A stretch of 64,000 nucleotides of DNA from Aphrophora alni (GCA_963513935.1 OY740769.1:38281120-38345119), one strand, 5' to 3'; positions 35,011 to 49,605 are shown, numbered from the stretch's first letter. Notes: a model not told the origin generated them from the sequence alone. Numbers and translations: made by a program.

Positions 35011-37499
35011 TCCAAAACCTAAGTAAAAACATTATAATTTGTTATTAAGCAAGTCGTAGAGCAATGTGGAAATCGTACCACTAAGTATTACATGTACTTG
35101 AATGAGAGGCAGTAGAAAATGGTTTACAAATTACATGAAACATTATTTAAAAAAACAATACTTTAAAACGCACAGTTTAGACAATTCTGTAAATATTTCA
35201 TTTTACTAGAGTAAACTCTCTCTTGAATGTGAGTAATCTTAAGGAGAAGGAGAGAACATAATCTCCAAAGTGGAACGTCTGTGGGGAAGGGTAAGCTGTT
35301 CTGGAGAGTTAGGAAAAGTTTTCACGTCGACTTCGGTTAAAAGAGTTTGTGTACAATTCTAATTAGGACAATGTACTGACTCTTAATTGTAATTTACTGA
35401 TTTCATTTGTTAAAAGTGTTTGTTCTTGATTTGATCCAGTTAGCGTGTCTGTACAAGTGTAATAAACACGTGTTGTCAACTTAGCAATTTAAAACTAACA
35501 CTACTCATCGCATATCCCACTCTTATTTGTTGCTAATCATGCAACTTTTGTAGTTTAGGTTGGTAGCCTTTCCCACCAAGATCCATAATTGATATTTTGA
35601 GGATAATATTTAACCCGACTAGAAATCTTCCCAGAATATCCCTAAACGTGTTACAAAACCCATGGAGATTTTAGAATCTGCGCTTTAAAATTTTCAGGCC
35701 TTATAAAAATCCTTCTACGCTAATTATTCGTCTCCGTCCTTTATGAGCAAAACTTAGAGACGTTTCGTTTTACAAATCTCATTATTTTTGGTGGTTTCTT
35801 TGTAAGTCCTGGCTACTTAGTAAGGGATAATTTATTGCTCTAACAGGAACATTGCCTCATGTAAAAGTGATGCAGAATATTAGAAATTTGCTTATAAATA
35901 GAGGAAAGCCACCTTTAGAAATAGTAGCTTTAGGATATTAACCTAAACATTTCCTTAAAGGATATGATAATACACATGTTCAAACATTAAAAAAGTTGAT
36001 AATCGTACACTTGGTTCGTACACATAAACCAAGGAAAAGGTTGAAATAAACCTAAACATGAAGTGTTTTTCATTTCATTTTTCTTTTTTTTTTATACAAA
36101 GAAGTTCATAACTATTTATAATATATAACAAAACATGAGTATGAAGCAAGAAATACTGGTGCAGTTAATTTTTAATTTAAGCACTGACTTCAGTTACACC
36201 AAAACGAGTAGCAAAATTTTATCCTGCGTCCTAAAATACATGGACAACTAAGTTTCATAAAAATTGGTACAGAGTTAAAAACTTATTGCAACCATTTTAA
36301 ATTTATAATGGATGCAATTATTCGGACTATTTGACTAATAAATGTATTTGTCATATTTAGCTTGTGTTAGTCATGTTAAAACAAAAAGAGAACATTAAAA
36401 ATACGGAGTTCTTAGACAATTGCTTGACTACTTAAAGAAGAGAATTAAGTATTGTCGACTTGATTTTGACAACTACGTGTTTTAACTCAAAACTTAGTTT
36501 TTAAACCAAAATTAAAAAACTTACTGGTTTTCACCAGAGAAAATAATTAGTGAAAAAGCCCCAAATTGGATCGACCATTTGGCGTGACGAGATGACCGCA
36601 AAATTCTAACAAGCGTTCCAACATACCCATCTTTTTATTGCTTATTAGTTTGTTGAATACTTTTAAACGAAAAACAGATTACTTTTTGAAGTGTACATCA
36701 TAACCCTGTTGAGCGTAGATTATAGTCGCAACTAAATATCACGTAATAAAGAATTTTTTTAACATTTCAGCCTTTTCGAATCTTTGACACCGAACACCAT
36801 GAAATGTCTAACCAGAAAAATCTGTTAGTAATGTTTAAAACGGCAGCTGATTTACAAACTTAAAGGAAAGGTTTTTGATAATATTTTTACCCAAAAGTTC
36901 AGTTTACGCTGCTTTAAAATCCGTATCCACTAATGTTTAGAGATGAATTTTTGTATGACAAATAGTAAGTGAGTTTTTATTAAGAAACAAATCCACACAA
37001 TTCGAAAAATTCAGCAATAATACCTCTAGTAAACGGAAAATTAGTTAAAATTTCACTAAACGTAGTATGTTTCGCCAAATATGATTGGGAAAATAGTAGA
37101 AAATTAAAAATGATGCCAGTTTGTAACGGTTTTTGATAGTTCTGTTTTCTAGGACATCTGCGTCTGTAATAGTTCCTTTTTTGAAACTGGCCACTGTATA
37201 AAGATTCAGATTCCCACAACAAGTCAGTTAAAAGAAGGAGATGGGTACCATCATGGTATTTACCCAGACAAATCAAACAATGTAATACAAACAGATCTTT
37301 CAAATATAATGTCTAAAAGTTGGTTTCTTGGGCCTAGTAGAAAATTTTAAATTGTATTGGTAGATCAACGGGATTTTTGTAGAAGGAGTAAGTTTGTTTA
37401 AGTTTGTAACGCAGGTTTTCTGAACTTCGTAATTGTGTATTACACTACTTTCTTTACGTCGGTTATGCCCTAAAAGGTCTCGTTGGTACGTATGCATGA
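35011..37499. other. No feature seen
   Basis: AT-rich, no supported exons or repeats. Open frames at 36980-37497 on the minus strand show no family motif. Confidence 0.4.
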
Positions 37500-37590
37500 A
37501 ACGTTTCCACTCGCTTCGCTCGTATCAGTGTCTCGAGCTTAGTGGGTCTCGAAAGTATAGACAGTGAAGGAGTCTTCACTCGCTGAGCTT
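37500..37590 (-). repeat. Dispersed repeat family X, inverted fragment
   Basis: On the minus strand: GAGACACTGATACGAGCGAA then GCGAGTGGAAACGT, matching the centre of family X (compare 15293-15330 and 44535-44560). Confidence 0.55.
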
Positions 37591-37944
37591 GTAACTATAC
37601 CAATATCATAATTTACTTGGGAGATCAGTGTTAGAAATTATATCTTTAACAATAACTTCGCTATTTGTCGTCATAGAAAGTTAGGTAGGTACCATTACAT
37701 ACACAGTTTAAATCTACAAATTTATACATATTTTTGTTTGTTATACGTAGAATAATAGAAGATATATGAACAAAAAACTATTTAATATGGCCGCTATTTT
37801 TTCGAATTTTTATGAGCACACAATAAATTATCATGTTCTTATCTTTTGTGTGCCCCATATCGTGCTTACGTACACAGAACAACGGCGCCAAAATAGTATA
37901 TTTCATCACTAGGACCAAAAGTGAAGCTTTCCAATACAAACTCA

Positions 37945-38222
37945 AGTTCAACGGAAAATGAGCGAGGATCGAAAAGCTTCTTTTGGTCCAAGTGATGAAC
38001 TATATTTTTCGTTATACTGCAAATAATATAAGAAAACAATTTCACAAAAACTAAAATTTTATAACCTATTCACCTTTAAATCGATGGTAACTGCTGTTTT
38101 AACGGTTATTTACAATCGAGAATATCGGTTGTTTTTATAGATGCTTTACAATCGTTAATTAATTCGTATAAACGAAGTAACAGCTGATGACCTCGATCTC
38201 AGCTGATGTTTTTAGGTCCTAG
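37945..38222 (-). repeat. Dispersed repeat family Y, copy 2 (inverted)
   Basis: This is the reverse complement of copy 1 at 30900-31247, with high similarity (about nine of ten bases by eye) but without the roughly 65-bp insert. The shared end GATCGAAAAGCTTCTTTTGG and the shared start AACATCAGCTGAGATCGAGG define the same borders. Confidence 0.85.
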
Positions 38223-40300
38223 GACTAAAAAGAACAACTTTAGCATCTCAATGCATGTATTGGAAACAGCTGTTTTTGAAGCAGTATGCCGAAAATATTT
38301 TTTTCGGTTTCTGAGACCATGAAACGTGAAGTATTATCAAACTTACCTTATAATTCGTATACAGGGTAAGTAAAAAGAAGACAGTTAGTTATGTTAACAA
38401 CGTATTCGTTGCATGCCGAATATTATTAGCTTTACATTGTCTATTCCATTAACTATAAAATGTAAAAGTTAGCATGTTGTCCTGTAATTAGCATGTGTAT
38501 AGTGGCACGTTACTACAATGCGTTAGTCAGCTATTGTTGATATAGTAATCAACAAAATAAAAATTTCAATAACTTTCTTACATACCTATACACAAAATCA
38601 AATCTTGTTCAAGAACAACGTTTTATTCGACATCGTCTCAAAAATTCCTGTCCGAGTTATTTGCTCAGTTCAATCGGACACCATTTCCCCATTAATGTTG
38701 ATTCTAAACTTATCAGTCAAGAAGCAAAAATTACCCGTTAAAAGATTGAATATCTCAAAATCAGCTATAACAATTTTGATGAAATGTGACAATTTACATC
38801 GTAAATCAACGTTCGAAGTAAAATATAAATTACAGTTAATCAGTGTATGAAAAACATCCGACTGTGGTTAAGCCTAATGTTTTGTTCAATTTACTTGCAA
38901 ACCTTCTTATTTCCTCTGGCGGTTTAGCTGTTTTGGTGGAATAACAAAATAGAGAGTTACAGACTCTAAGGATGTCGAACGAGGCGAAACCCGTTAGCCG
39001 AAAACTTAGATATAAAATTATAAACAATTGGAAACAAGAAAATGATAGTTTACAATAATATTTTTTAAAAGCTTTTTTTTTTATATTGATCCACATGTTT
39101 TATATCCTAGGGGCACAGATAATGTAGTATTGCTGTATGCACGATTCTAATTTTCAAATATCTATATCTATAATTCAGTTAAAGAGTGCACTAAACTAGA
39201 ATAATTATAGAATATTCCTCTATCATAATTACAGGAAGAATAAATAAAACACAGTATTTCAATAACTAAGTTATTATCTTCTACTGCAAAATATAACTGA
39301 TTGCAGATGATAATTTTATTACCGGACAACGAAATATAATCAAACAATAATTACTACAATTGTTGTGTTTAGTTACTGTCGCTGTAATTGTGTCGAGGGG
39401 AGTTATCGATTATTAATTGTGAATTTCACCACAGTTCCCATTAAATAATGGAAAACTCTTTGAAACTATATTTATTAAAAATTGCAGATTTTAGTTTTTT
39501 AATGATAACAACTCCAACTTGCTACAATCATAATAAATAATTTGTAACTTAAAAAACTAGATATTCTAATGACGAGCCTATCACGGACATCACAAAGGCG
39601 ATGTAAATGAAAGAGTGTATAATGAGTGTTATAGGAGTTTATACTATATGGGTTTGTAAGTATCGCGATTGCGTCATTTAACTTGTTTGTTTTAGATAAC
39701 CACTTGAATAGGCTATGTGTAGTAAATTCACTACTTTCGATTTTGACCAAGCAATTTCTAACCGTAACGTAAAATAACATTATTTATTATTAATTGTAAA
39801 CAATAAACATTTTATCATAATTAACGGTCGTACAAGAATTCTTAAATAATTTTAAAATTTCGAAAACTCCAGTAATAGTTGTAAATAGTTTTTTAAAACA
39901 CTTTTGAAATAATTCTATTCCTTTTTTGCCAATGTAAACCGACAACTCACAACTGAATTTGTTACACATTTTAAATTTCGATTTTTCAATACATATTAAT
40001 TTCCTAAAGCGTATTTACATTTCGTCAAAACAGAGAATTAGTTTTCAGTTTATAAAAAACATATGGTTATAATGTTACTTACTAAATAGTTTTTATTTAT
40101 ACGTAAAATGCTGCTAAATAAAACAAGTTATTCCTAAAGTTGACAGATTTCAATTACACTTATTATTCTTGTAGTATATCTAACTGAAACATAGTTTATA
40201 ATATTAAATTTAAACAAATTCCGAATTAAAAATTTTACGCAATTTAATAAGATTGAATAATAATACACATATTTCTCTTTATAATAAATAATAATAACCA
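38223..40300. other. Gene-free AT-rich sequence; would be intron of the minus-strand gene
   Basis: No further exon could be supported here. If the exon at 40308-40347 is real, this sequence is the beginning of its first intron. Confidence 0.35.
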
Positions 40301-40307
40301 AACTTAC

Positions 40308-40347
40308 CAGATAAGATTACAAGAGACACGGCTAGACATATCCACAT
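40308..40347 (-). CDS. Candidate first coding exon with signal peptide
   Basis: On the minus strand ATG (40345-40347) lies in a good arthropod start context (GGCAACATG) and opens MWICLAVSLVILS, a short hydrophobic stretch of the kind that begins a secreted or membrane protein. After 40 nt (13 codons plus one base, so phase 1) comes CTG|GTAAGTT, close to the donor consensus. Upstream is a GC-rich leader (GTGCGGCCGCGCAGGCAAC) that contrasts with the AT-rich surroundings and looks like a 5' UTR. The rest of the gene would lie to the left, possibly beyond the window. The first residues are too few to name a family. The alternative is a chance match, but start, hydrophobic run, donor and leader all agree. 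Confidence 0.5.
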
Positions 40348-40425
40348 GTTGCCTGCGCGGCCGCACAACACTGACTGAACACTCCAGCATCACACTGGAG
40401 CCCCCTCTCCTTTCTTCCCCCTAAT
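40348..40425 (-). promoter_or_regulatory. Candidate core promoter and 5' UTR of the signal-peptide exon
   Basis: Read on the minus strand: AACAATATATTAGGGGG, then GAGAGGGGGCTCCAGTGTGA, GCTGGAGTGTTCAGTCAGTG and TTGTGCGGCCGCGCAGG. TCAGTC fits the arthropod initiator consensus. A TATA-like AATATATT lies about 50 bases upstream of it, or about 32 upstream of the alternative start at CCAGTG. The start site is therefore ambiguous. TCCAGTGTGATGCTGGA can form a hairpin in the leader. Confidence 0.35.
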
Positions 40426-43204
40426 ATATTGTTGTTTTACTTAGTAGTTCAGGTCTGTGATTTACATTAGAAAAACTCTCATATACCTACGCGTGTAAAT
40501 AAAATGTTAAAATAATCTAGGCAAGTTGAGCTAAGCGAATTTCCTTTTTACAGAAAAACCACGATTTTGTCATCGTATAAATATGATTACTGGAAACACA
40601 GTTACTGTATTTTAAGATCAAGAAATAAGAATTAAAATCTTTATTTTTGTCAAAGCTACAGTCCAACCTGTAATATGCTATATAGAAATCGTTTTATGGA
40701 AATACATATCAATAACTCGGTTATTTAACATCTAGTTGTATTCGAAAAAAAATATTGTTAAATTCGTTTTTAAGTTACATGCGAACATGGACATTCTTGA
40801 AAAAAAATTTTTTGGGACGGATTTCATATAGTTTAAAATTACAATTTTAAGTATCGCTACCTTGTAAGGACTAAATTGAGTGTGATGATACCACTAATTA
40901 AACATGATAACCCATACAAGTAAACCAAGTATCAAATTTATATCCTGAGTTATAATGGATGTTGTAAGAAAAAAGAATACCAATGAATAAACTGGAAACG
41001 AAACGGTTCTCAGCAAAAGAAATATTTTAGTTCTTTTGATGTCCCTTATAATTTTCCTTTCCTCTTGAAACACTTTGTAATATAAGTAGAGTTGCCATTG
41101 ATTAAAGAGTATTTATTCTTTAATGTTTTTTCGCTATTGACGTATCCAATTGATGAAGAATATTGCAAAACAGGGAGGTCATGGAGGACAGAAATATAAA
41201 TATTAAAAAAAAAAGTTTTATTGTAGAAAGTTGGGTTTGAAATCGTTGGGTGTAAAACTATGATTTAACCATTTTTATATAATTAGCAGGTAATTTTAAT
41301 TGGATTGTTAAACAAATATAGAGAAAATTATTTTAATGGCCGCCATTTTGAAATTGAACAATTTTGTTGGTTAACAAACATTTCTAAGATAGGCCTAATC
41401 CTAAAAACAAAATCTGTTCAAAATGGCGATCTATAAATTGCCTACATATATCATTTTTCAAAACCATTTAAAACTTGTTTTATGGATACCCATCTCACAC
41501 TCCCTATGACATGAAGAAAAGGAATATCTAAAATGAAATTCACAGAAACGTTTGTAATTATTTACAACTACTTTCACTCGTTTTAAATTATTTTAAAATT
41601 AAAACTCACCACGCACAACAAAATTCATCGTCAGATATCTGCGTTAGGTTAGAAATGACAATAAATGAAGATTAGCTGATTGGTCATTACAACTGTAGTT
41701 GTAAAACCTTGGTTATAGAACTGACTCTCTATTGGTTATTGTTGGACGGTTTTGAGCTGTGATTGGTTGAAAATTTGTATCTTAATGAAAAATCTCTACG
41801 GTAATGGAAAAGTTGAACGTTAATGAGAGTTGTCATTATTCGAATAGTGGATTCGAAATAAGAGTTTTACTAGTCGTGGTTAAATCTAGTTACCGAAAAG
41901 GTAATTACTGGTTCAATTATTTTTATCCCAAATTCCTGACCAACTGTAGTTTCTTTATAGTTAGGGTTTGGCACATTGGTATAAATTTTAACTTTAAAAA
42001 AAAAGATCAAAATTGCTTTCGTCTATAGTTTCTTTTCGTTTTTTATCTGATAACTCTTAAGTCACAATTTTTGGTGATCTGTCTATCAATAAGCTTTATT
42101 CGAATTATTTTATTTAAATCGTTGGAGAGAATTTATATTTTGGTCTTTTGGTACTTCCTACCTTAATTATGAGTTCCATTTTTATTTATTTATTATTTTT
42201 TGGTTGTATATAGATGTATGAGAGAGTTTGTGCAATACATCTGCACTATTTATTGTTGTAAAATCTCAGTCTTATGAAGCTAATTGGCTGAGTTTTCAGT
42301 TTGAGTACTATACAACTGAGTAGCTGCCATTGATACAACACTAACACATGGGCACTGTTTATAGGATGACTGGCAAGTCCCCTCGCTCAATTAGCAATGC
42401 TAGACACAATTAGTTGCGTCTTATAATTATAATGTCCCGTTGAGTGAAACACATTGCCGACACTCCTTCTGGCGCTCACAGAAACTTGAGGAGATTTATT
42501 CAACAGTTTGTTTTTTGCCAATATTAAATGAATACCTGGCAAGAAAGCTGATGATGTACTGATATATGGAATGTATTTAGCTGTAGCTACTTGTTTGACG
42601 ACCTCGACCTTAGTAATTACATATATCACCAGTTGCAAAATAAGCTATATATGAAGGAGTTGCTGAAGACCACTTTCAAAGATATACTATTTTTAAACTT
42701 TTGCTACTAATTTTAATTTCCCATGTATATATCTAGCGCAGGAAAAGTTATGAGTCAAAAATTTTGTGCTGATGTATCAGTTTTGAGTTAAAAAGATACA
42801 ATTTTTGGAATGATGTCTGTATGTCGACTTTCTGTCTGTATACCTAGAATCTTTCTGTCTGTTTATCGTAGGTGCAGTACTATACAGCCCAAACGCTTGA
42901 ACCTATTTTAATGAAATTAACATATTTGGGCAATATCTAGGAATAAATTTTTTTAATAGCTCAAAATTTTGGGGTACCTACTAATAGAAAAATAAACACA
43001 GAATTATGCACAATTTTGATAAAAATTTACACAAGTGTAATCTCTAAGAACCAAAGCAAAACTTTTTAGTCGACATTTCTATAAAAAAAAATACCTGTCC
43101 GAGAGTTATCGATAAAAAATCAAAGAATCTGGTATGCTGCAGAATTGCTGCTGTTGTAAAATTATTAATTTATCAGTATATCAGTATTGAATACAGTTTT
43201 AGTT
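40426..43204. other. No gene seen
   Basis: AT-rich upstream region. At about 41340-41370 GGCCGCCATTTTGAAATTGA resembles foldback-family strings. At 42210-42260 GAGAGAGTTTGTGCAATACA matches the string seen at 1.69 kb. A minus-strand micro-exon-like segment at 41608-41636 (acceptor CTAACGCAG, donor CGTG|GTGAGT) is too short to support. Confidence 0.4.
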
Positions 43205-43303
43205 CAACTTTTAGTAAAATGTGAAGATTAATGACTCGAACCTGTGTGCAAAATCGTAAATAAAGGATCAAGAATAATTGAAAAAAAAAAAAAAAAAAAA
43301 AAA
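43205..43303 (+). repeat. 3' end of a poly(A)-tailed retroelement
   Basis: GTGAAGATTAATGACTCGAA, then CCTGTGTGCAAAATCGTAAA with TAAAGG leads to an uninterrupted A run of about 24 (43280-43303). The AATAAA-like signal lies about 20 bases before the tail. The pre-tail sequence recurs without the tail at 1405-1470. The long pure A run suggests a fairly recent insertion. The class (LINE or SINE) is unknown. Confidence 0.5.
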
Positions 43304-44469
43304 ATCACTGACGTATTTATGGCCTGAGCGAAACAATTCTAGGGCCTTAAATATATAACTATGTTTATATAGTCTATGGTTCATATTAACTTTTTAATTC
43401 ACAACTTCCAGAAATGAAATTTATTGTCATGATTAATTTTGGTTGTTTTTTATTTTGTTTTGGGGTTGTTTTTTATTGTTTTCTTTGAGAGGGGAAGTTT
43501 TGCACAGCTTATTCAATATTATTAAACGAAATTTGACTAACATCCAATTAAATTTCCTATTTTTAAGATTTAATATTGTTGATTATTCTAATTATGGCGT
43601 TGTATTTTGTATCACCTTTGTTTACATCAATAATTATTGTATAGTAAACAGAATTGTATACAAATTTGTTACGTTTGAAAACACTTTTATGAATCATTGG
43701 GTGTAGATTAAACCGCTGCACAAAATAAATTATCGTTGAACATTTTCGACGATTGGGTGAACAATTATTACCAAATAGTTAAAAAAAAAAAAAAAAATTG
43801 GTAAACGAATTTGTCAAAACCGAACTAAATATGAGCAAAATCGGATTGAAATTACGACTCTGGAGTATTTATCATCACACACATAATACATGGGATATCT
43901 TTTAAGTGGACCACTGCTTTTTTGTAGAACCGTTACAAAATGTTTTAAATGCCTTTTCGTTTTTGTTAGAATTAAATTAGCGTTAGCAAAATGTATAAAA
44001 AAATGTTCATTTCTATTGTGAAATGTATGATCGAAAATTTATTAAATGTTTATCTATATTTTTGATGTTAAGATCTATACAGGTGGTCAAATAAACACGA
44101 AATTCTAGGGAATGAATGTCCGGAAATGCTTGTTTGTCGTGTGTTTGCGAGTTTGTGTATTTTATATATCAACGAATCTGATTTATAAATAGAATCTAAA
44201 TATTTGGATAATATTTTCGAATGTAACTATAAAATATTCTGATACTATACGAAACCGTTTCAAAATATCGTCCTTTTGATATATTTGATCTGGAATATCC
44301 TGAAAACGGGTTATGTGAATAACATTTATCGAATACCATTTACAAATCGAATTAAAATAGTCGGAATGGCGGCAGTTTTAAAATGTTTTTGTTTATATCT
44401 CGTGTATTTTTCAACTAACAACACTAAATTAAATACAGATTTACATTTTACGTGTATTTGAACGTGTGT
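43304..44469. other. No feature seen except an A17 run
   Basis: AT-rich spacer, with a second A run at about 43781-43797. The plus-strand ORF at 43443-43706 is a hydrophobic AT-rich frame without motifs. Confidence 0.4.
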
Positions 44470-44700
44470 GCAGTCACCGACGCTAGCATAGCGAGTGACA
44501 GCTCCTTTATATAAGTACAGCTTTGAGGAGCACTGACCGAGCGAAGCGACTGGAAACATTTTAATATACGTATACACATCTACGGCCATTTTGGGCCTAG
44601 CCGACGCCAAGACAGCAGTGGTAACATTCAATGTTTTAAACTAACTTACATTACTGTGTTACTAAGATCTACGAAAACGTTTTTAAGATTAGTGTTAATA
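44470..44700 (+). repeat. Dispersed repeat family X, copy 3
   Basis: CTGACCGAGCGAAGCGACTG is followed by TACACATCTACGGCC and GGGCCTAGCCGACGCCAAGA, then CAGTGGTAACA. The segment before it (CTAGCATAGCGAGTGACAGC, TACAGCTTTGAGGAGCACTG) extends the family leftwards and matches 15265-15300 (TACAGCTTCAAGGCTCATTA). Confidence 0.7.
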
Positions 44701-46140
<1,440 letters not shown>

Positions 46141-47066
46141 CATGAGAAAATTGTTCTCAATAACAGTTCAGTAAGACATAGATTAATTAACACAATCAAA
46201 GTTATAGTATAATATGAATTGAATATAGATTATGTAATATGGAGAAGGAGGACATGCAAAGAATGTTTTGTAAGGTTAAAGAAAGTTGAAATAATATAAG
46301 TAAATTATCTCTACTTGTGTTTCGAAAACGAGTCTTTAAAGTCACAAGGGAAAAGGACGTTTGTAAATGCGTATTTTAGAAAGAAAGAAATGTTTAAAAT
46401 AAAACCGGTTTCAGAATAAGTCAAGAGAAAAGAGTAGAAAAAACAAGCTTTGTGTAATAATTAGAAACTAAACATCTGCATAATTTTACATCGCGATTAA
46501 AAGTGTAAAGTTTTAACAGACTACAACAACTAGTTAATTTGAGGTTAAGGAATGTTAAAAAAAATTAAATTACGTAATTAAAATGAAAGAGATATCCAAA
46601 TATTAGGCAAGTAAATTGAATACATATGAAATATGTTGGATATTAGATACGATATGTTATAGAATCGATTATAAAAATAATATTACATAAGACAACCACA
46701 AGGTCAAGACTCAGCACAGACAAAAGAGTATCACATTTCTTGTCTGTGATCTTGTACACGAAACAAAGACTAGGTATTAAAAACGATTTATTAAAGAGAT
46801 AATTAAAAGGGAATTTAGAGTTTAAGTTTTCTAAGTCTAAAATAAACAATCTATGTTTTAGGTAATTAATTTGGTAAAATTGGTAACTATCCAGAATGCA
46901 AAGGAAGATGACAACATATACCTCAGAACGTTATATTTTTTAGGTATTTTATTGATGTGAAAATTGGTGGTTTTTATTTATTATTAATTTCAATAATTGC
47001 CCAAAGGTTTGCTCATATTTAAGTGTGTTTTTCACTATTAAGTATTTGTCTATGATATTTTGTAAT
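46141..47066. other. No feature seen
   Basis: AT- and purine-rich sequence following the GA tract. No exon supported. Confidence 0.4.
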
Positions 47067-47325
47067 TCTTGTTTAAAGGCGAAACATCTTTCGGACATAA
47101 TCGCCTTGTAAGAAAGGAATTTAAATAAAGATCCCTAGCCCTCGAATACTCTACAGAATCTGGGCCTAAAAAGAACAAGAGTAGGTCTCGGATAGATCTT
47201 ATAGAAAAGATGAAAGAGAGGGATCGAACCCAAGACTAAAATATGTGTAAAGGATAAAAAAAAAAAATGTGTAGGGCTCTTGGGGTTGCCACGCCCTTAC
47301 TCACTACAGTGACCCCCTGAAAGGC
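47067..47325 (-). repeat. tRNA-headed SINE (type 1), copy b
   Basis: This is one of the best-preserved heads. On the minus strand: TTTCAGGGGGTCACTGTAGT, GAGTAAGGGCGTGGCAACCC (A-box region), CAAGAGCCCTACAC, and after an A/T stretch GTCTTGGGTTCGATCCCTCT with a perfect B box GGTTCGATCCC. The body runs through TATTCGAGGGCTAGGGATCT TTATTT to the 3' end ACAAGGCGATTATGTCCGAA then TTTCGCCTTTAAACAAGAA. The pol III boxes would drive transcription from within the element. Confidence 0.82.
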
Positions 47326-49339
47326 TATGTCTGAAATAAATGAATGATTAACATACTGTGAAGCTGTTTCCAAGACTGAAGAAAGATTGGAAGAAGCCTT
47401 AAGAATTTAATCACAAGTTTAACACCTGCCGTCTGGATAATCATAATAATTTAAACAGGTGCTATCAAACATTCAAACACTTTATTTAATTAAAACCAGT
47501 TAAATCAGTTCTATTATCCTTTGAAACATTTAGATATAGACACTTTGTCAGATTCATTACCATATAAATGAAACTACTTCTATCTAAATATTTTGTTTAT
47601 ATTTGTGTTAAAAGGTTAAAAACAATTCTGTTTATTAAAATTTGAATAAAACCAGTATTAATTGGATATCGAGAGAACCTACTTCTTTGTGAATGAATGA
47701 ATCTAGTTTTTATTTAAAAAATAGTCGGTTTTTCAGTGGGGTAAGGAATTCTCTAGCAATCGGTGGTTTCCATTGGTCACACCAAAACGTCTTGTGTCCT
47801 CATGTGGATTTATCCTTGGGCATTTCATAAACCAAGCTAGAGTGTCATTAGACAAAATCAGTTATTATATGTTATAGTAATTGTTTCAAGGTGTTTTGTT
47901 ACATGAATGAATAAAACTGAATTAAAATATTATAGTATGGAATTGTAATTAATAGATTAACTAGTCTTTACACACAAGAAAAGAAAAATGTACGCATTTT
48001 AATAATAAAAATTAAAGTGTAATTTAAAACATTTTCTACTCTGGCAGACGAAGAAAAACAAAATCAACAATAAAGAACAGTATTGACAACATCAACTCTA
48101 GTACAATTAATTAAAACACTATCGAACATCAGAGAGGAAGAGACAAGTACCTACTTACAATAAAAAATATGGAACATTTTACCTTTGCCACTCTAGCAAA
48201 TTGCAATGTAAAATATACAATTCAAACATATGATATACTGATAAATTGAAAAACAAGTATTCACAATATAAACCCAAATAAAATAAAAAATATACTTTTA
48301 TAATGAAAAATTAAACAGAGAATTTTTTTTTTAAATAACCAAAAACTTAAAGTAATTAGGCTAATTTTTACATCTAAAAAAAATGTGTGTGTACAATTAC
48401 TGTTAGCATAATGTGTTATTTATATTAATGGAAGTTTTATAAATTTCAAACTGTTTGTTGCGTATTGAACGAAATACAAGTATATTATTAATTTTGTCGA
48501 TGTTCTCGTTAATTTTCAACAAGTTTTTAATTTGATCCACTATATTAGCATACTATTGAATATACTGATTTAAATACCTATCTCACACTATATCTAGAGT
48601 AGAGGATGCTAAAAGAAAAAAATATTATTACACAGTTGACAAAGAGAATCAAGTTGAAACTTCATTAAGTAGATACTCTGATTAACCAGATTTGTATATT
48701 TTCTGTGAGTTGCAGTTTATCAACAATCTTTGGTTTATTGATTTGTTTTCTAAATAGTTTTACCAAAGTACTTACATACCTGTACAAGATAGAAGTAGCC
48801 TACTATTTACATCTTTGCTAATCAAATGATTACTCATTTTTTCTAGTTTCATAGTTTTAAAATTATATTTATGTTCAGTTTTATACCTTTTCGACGCCAA
48901 TTATAGTTAAATAATCCTGAATTAGTTGATATCAATTATATGGGATATTTCTTGAATATCATAATTCCCTTTGCCTACCATAACTAATTCTTTGGAGATA
49001 AATAGGTTGTATGATCAGTTATTTTATCCTCCAATTGATTTTTAAATTTAATATCTACTTGTTTGGTCTCTATTTGGAGAATACAGCTTGGAGTGTAGCG
49101 TGGCAGTTGTAATATAATATTGACTTAAGAAACGAGAGTTGAGTTTGTCAGTTTCGTTGCTTTTCACTTGTCTCTGGATTATGTGTATACACTAAAACTT
49201 TTCGTTCCTCATGGCAATTAAAACTTGCAATTTTCTTTGTACTTTGGAGTGTCACTAGACAAATTCGGTTATTATATATTATACTTATTGTAACATGAAG
49301 TTTTGTTATATATATATTTATATAAATAAATATATTGTT
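47326..49339. other. No feature seen
   Basis: AT-rich, no coding or repeat structure that I can support. Confidence 0.4.
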
Positions 49340-49559
49340 AGTTACTTTTTCAAGTACACTAAATTCCAAAAAATTCTTATAAATTCAGAAAACTTTACAT
49401 ATAGCTCTATCTATATTCTTAATTATTTTTTAATGTAAAATAAATTTTTTTTTTTTTTTTACAAATTCAGAAATATTTATATATTAGAGATGGAATTACA
49501 ATACATATATTTACTTTATTATATATGACAAACTAAACTCGAAGAACCTCACAAACAGC

Positions 49560-49605
<46 letters not shown>

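Noticed and set aside
36980..37497. Two abutting minus-strand ORFs of 107 and 65 residues
   Set aside because: Composition typical of non-coding AT-rich sequence, no motif, no splice context.
41608..41636. Possible 29-nt micro-exon (ATATCTGACGATGAATTTTG...)
   Set aside because: Too short to separate from chance AG/GT pairs, although an ATG and GTGAGT donor are present.
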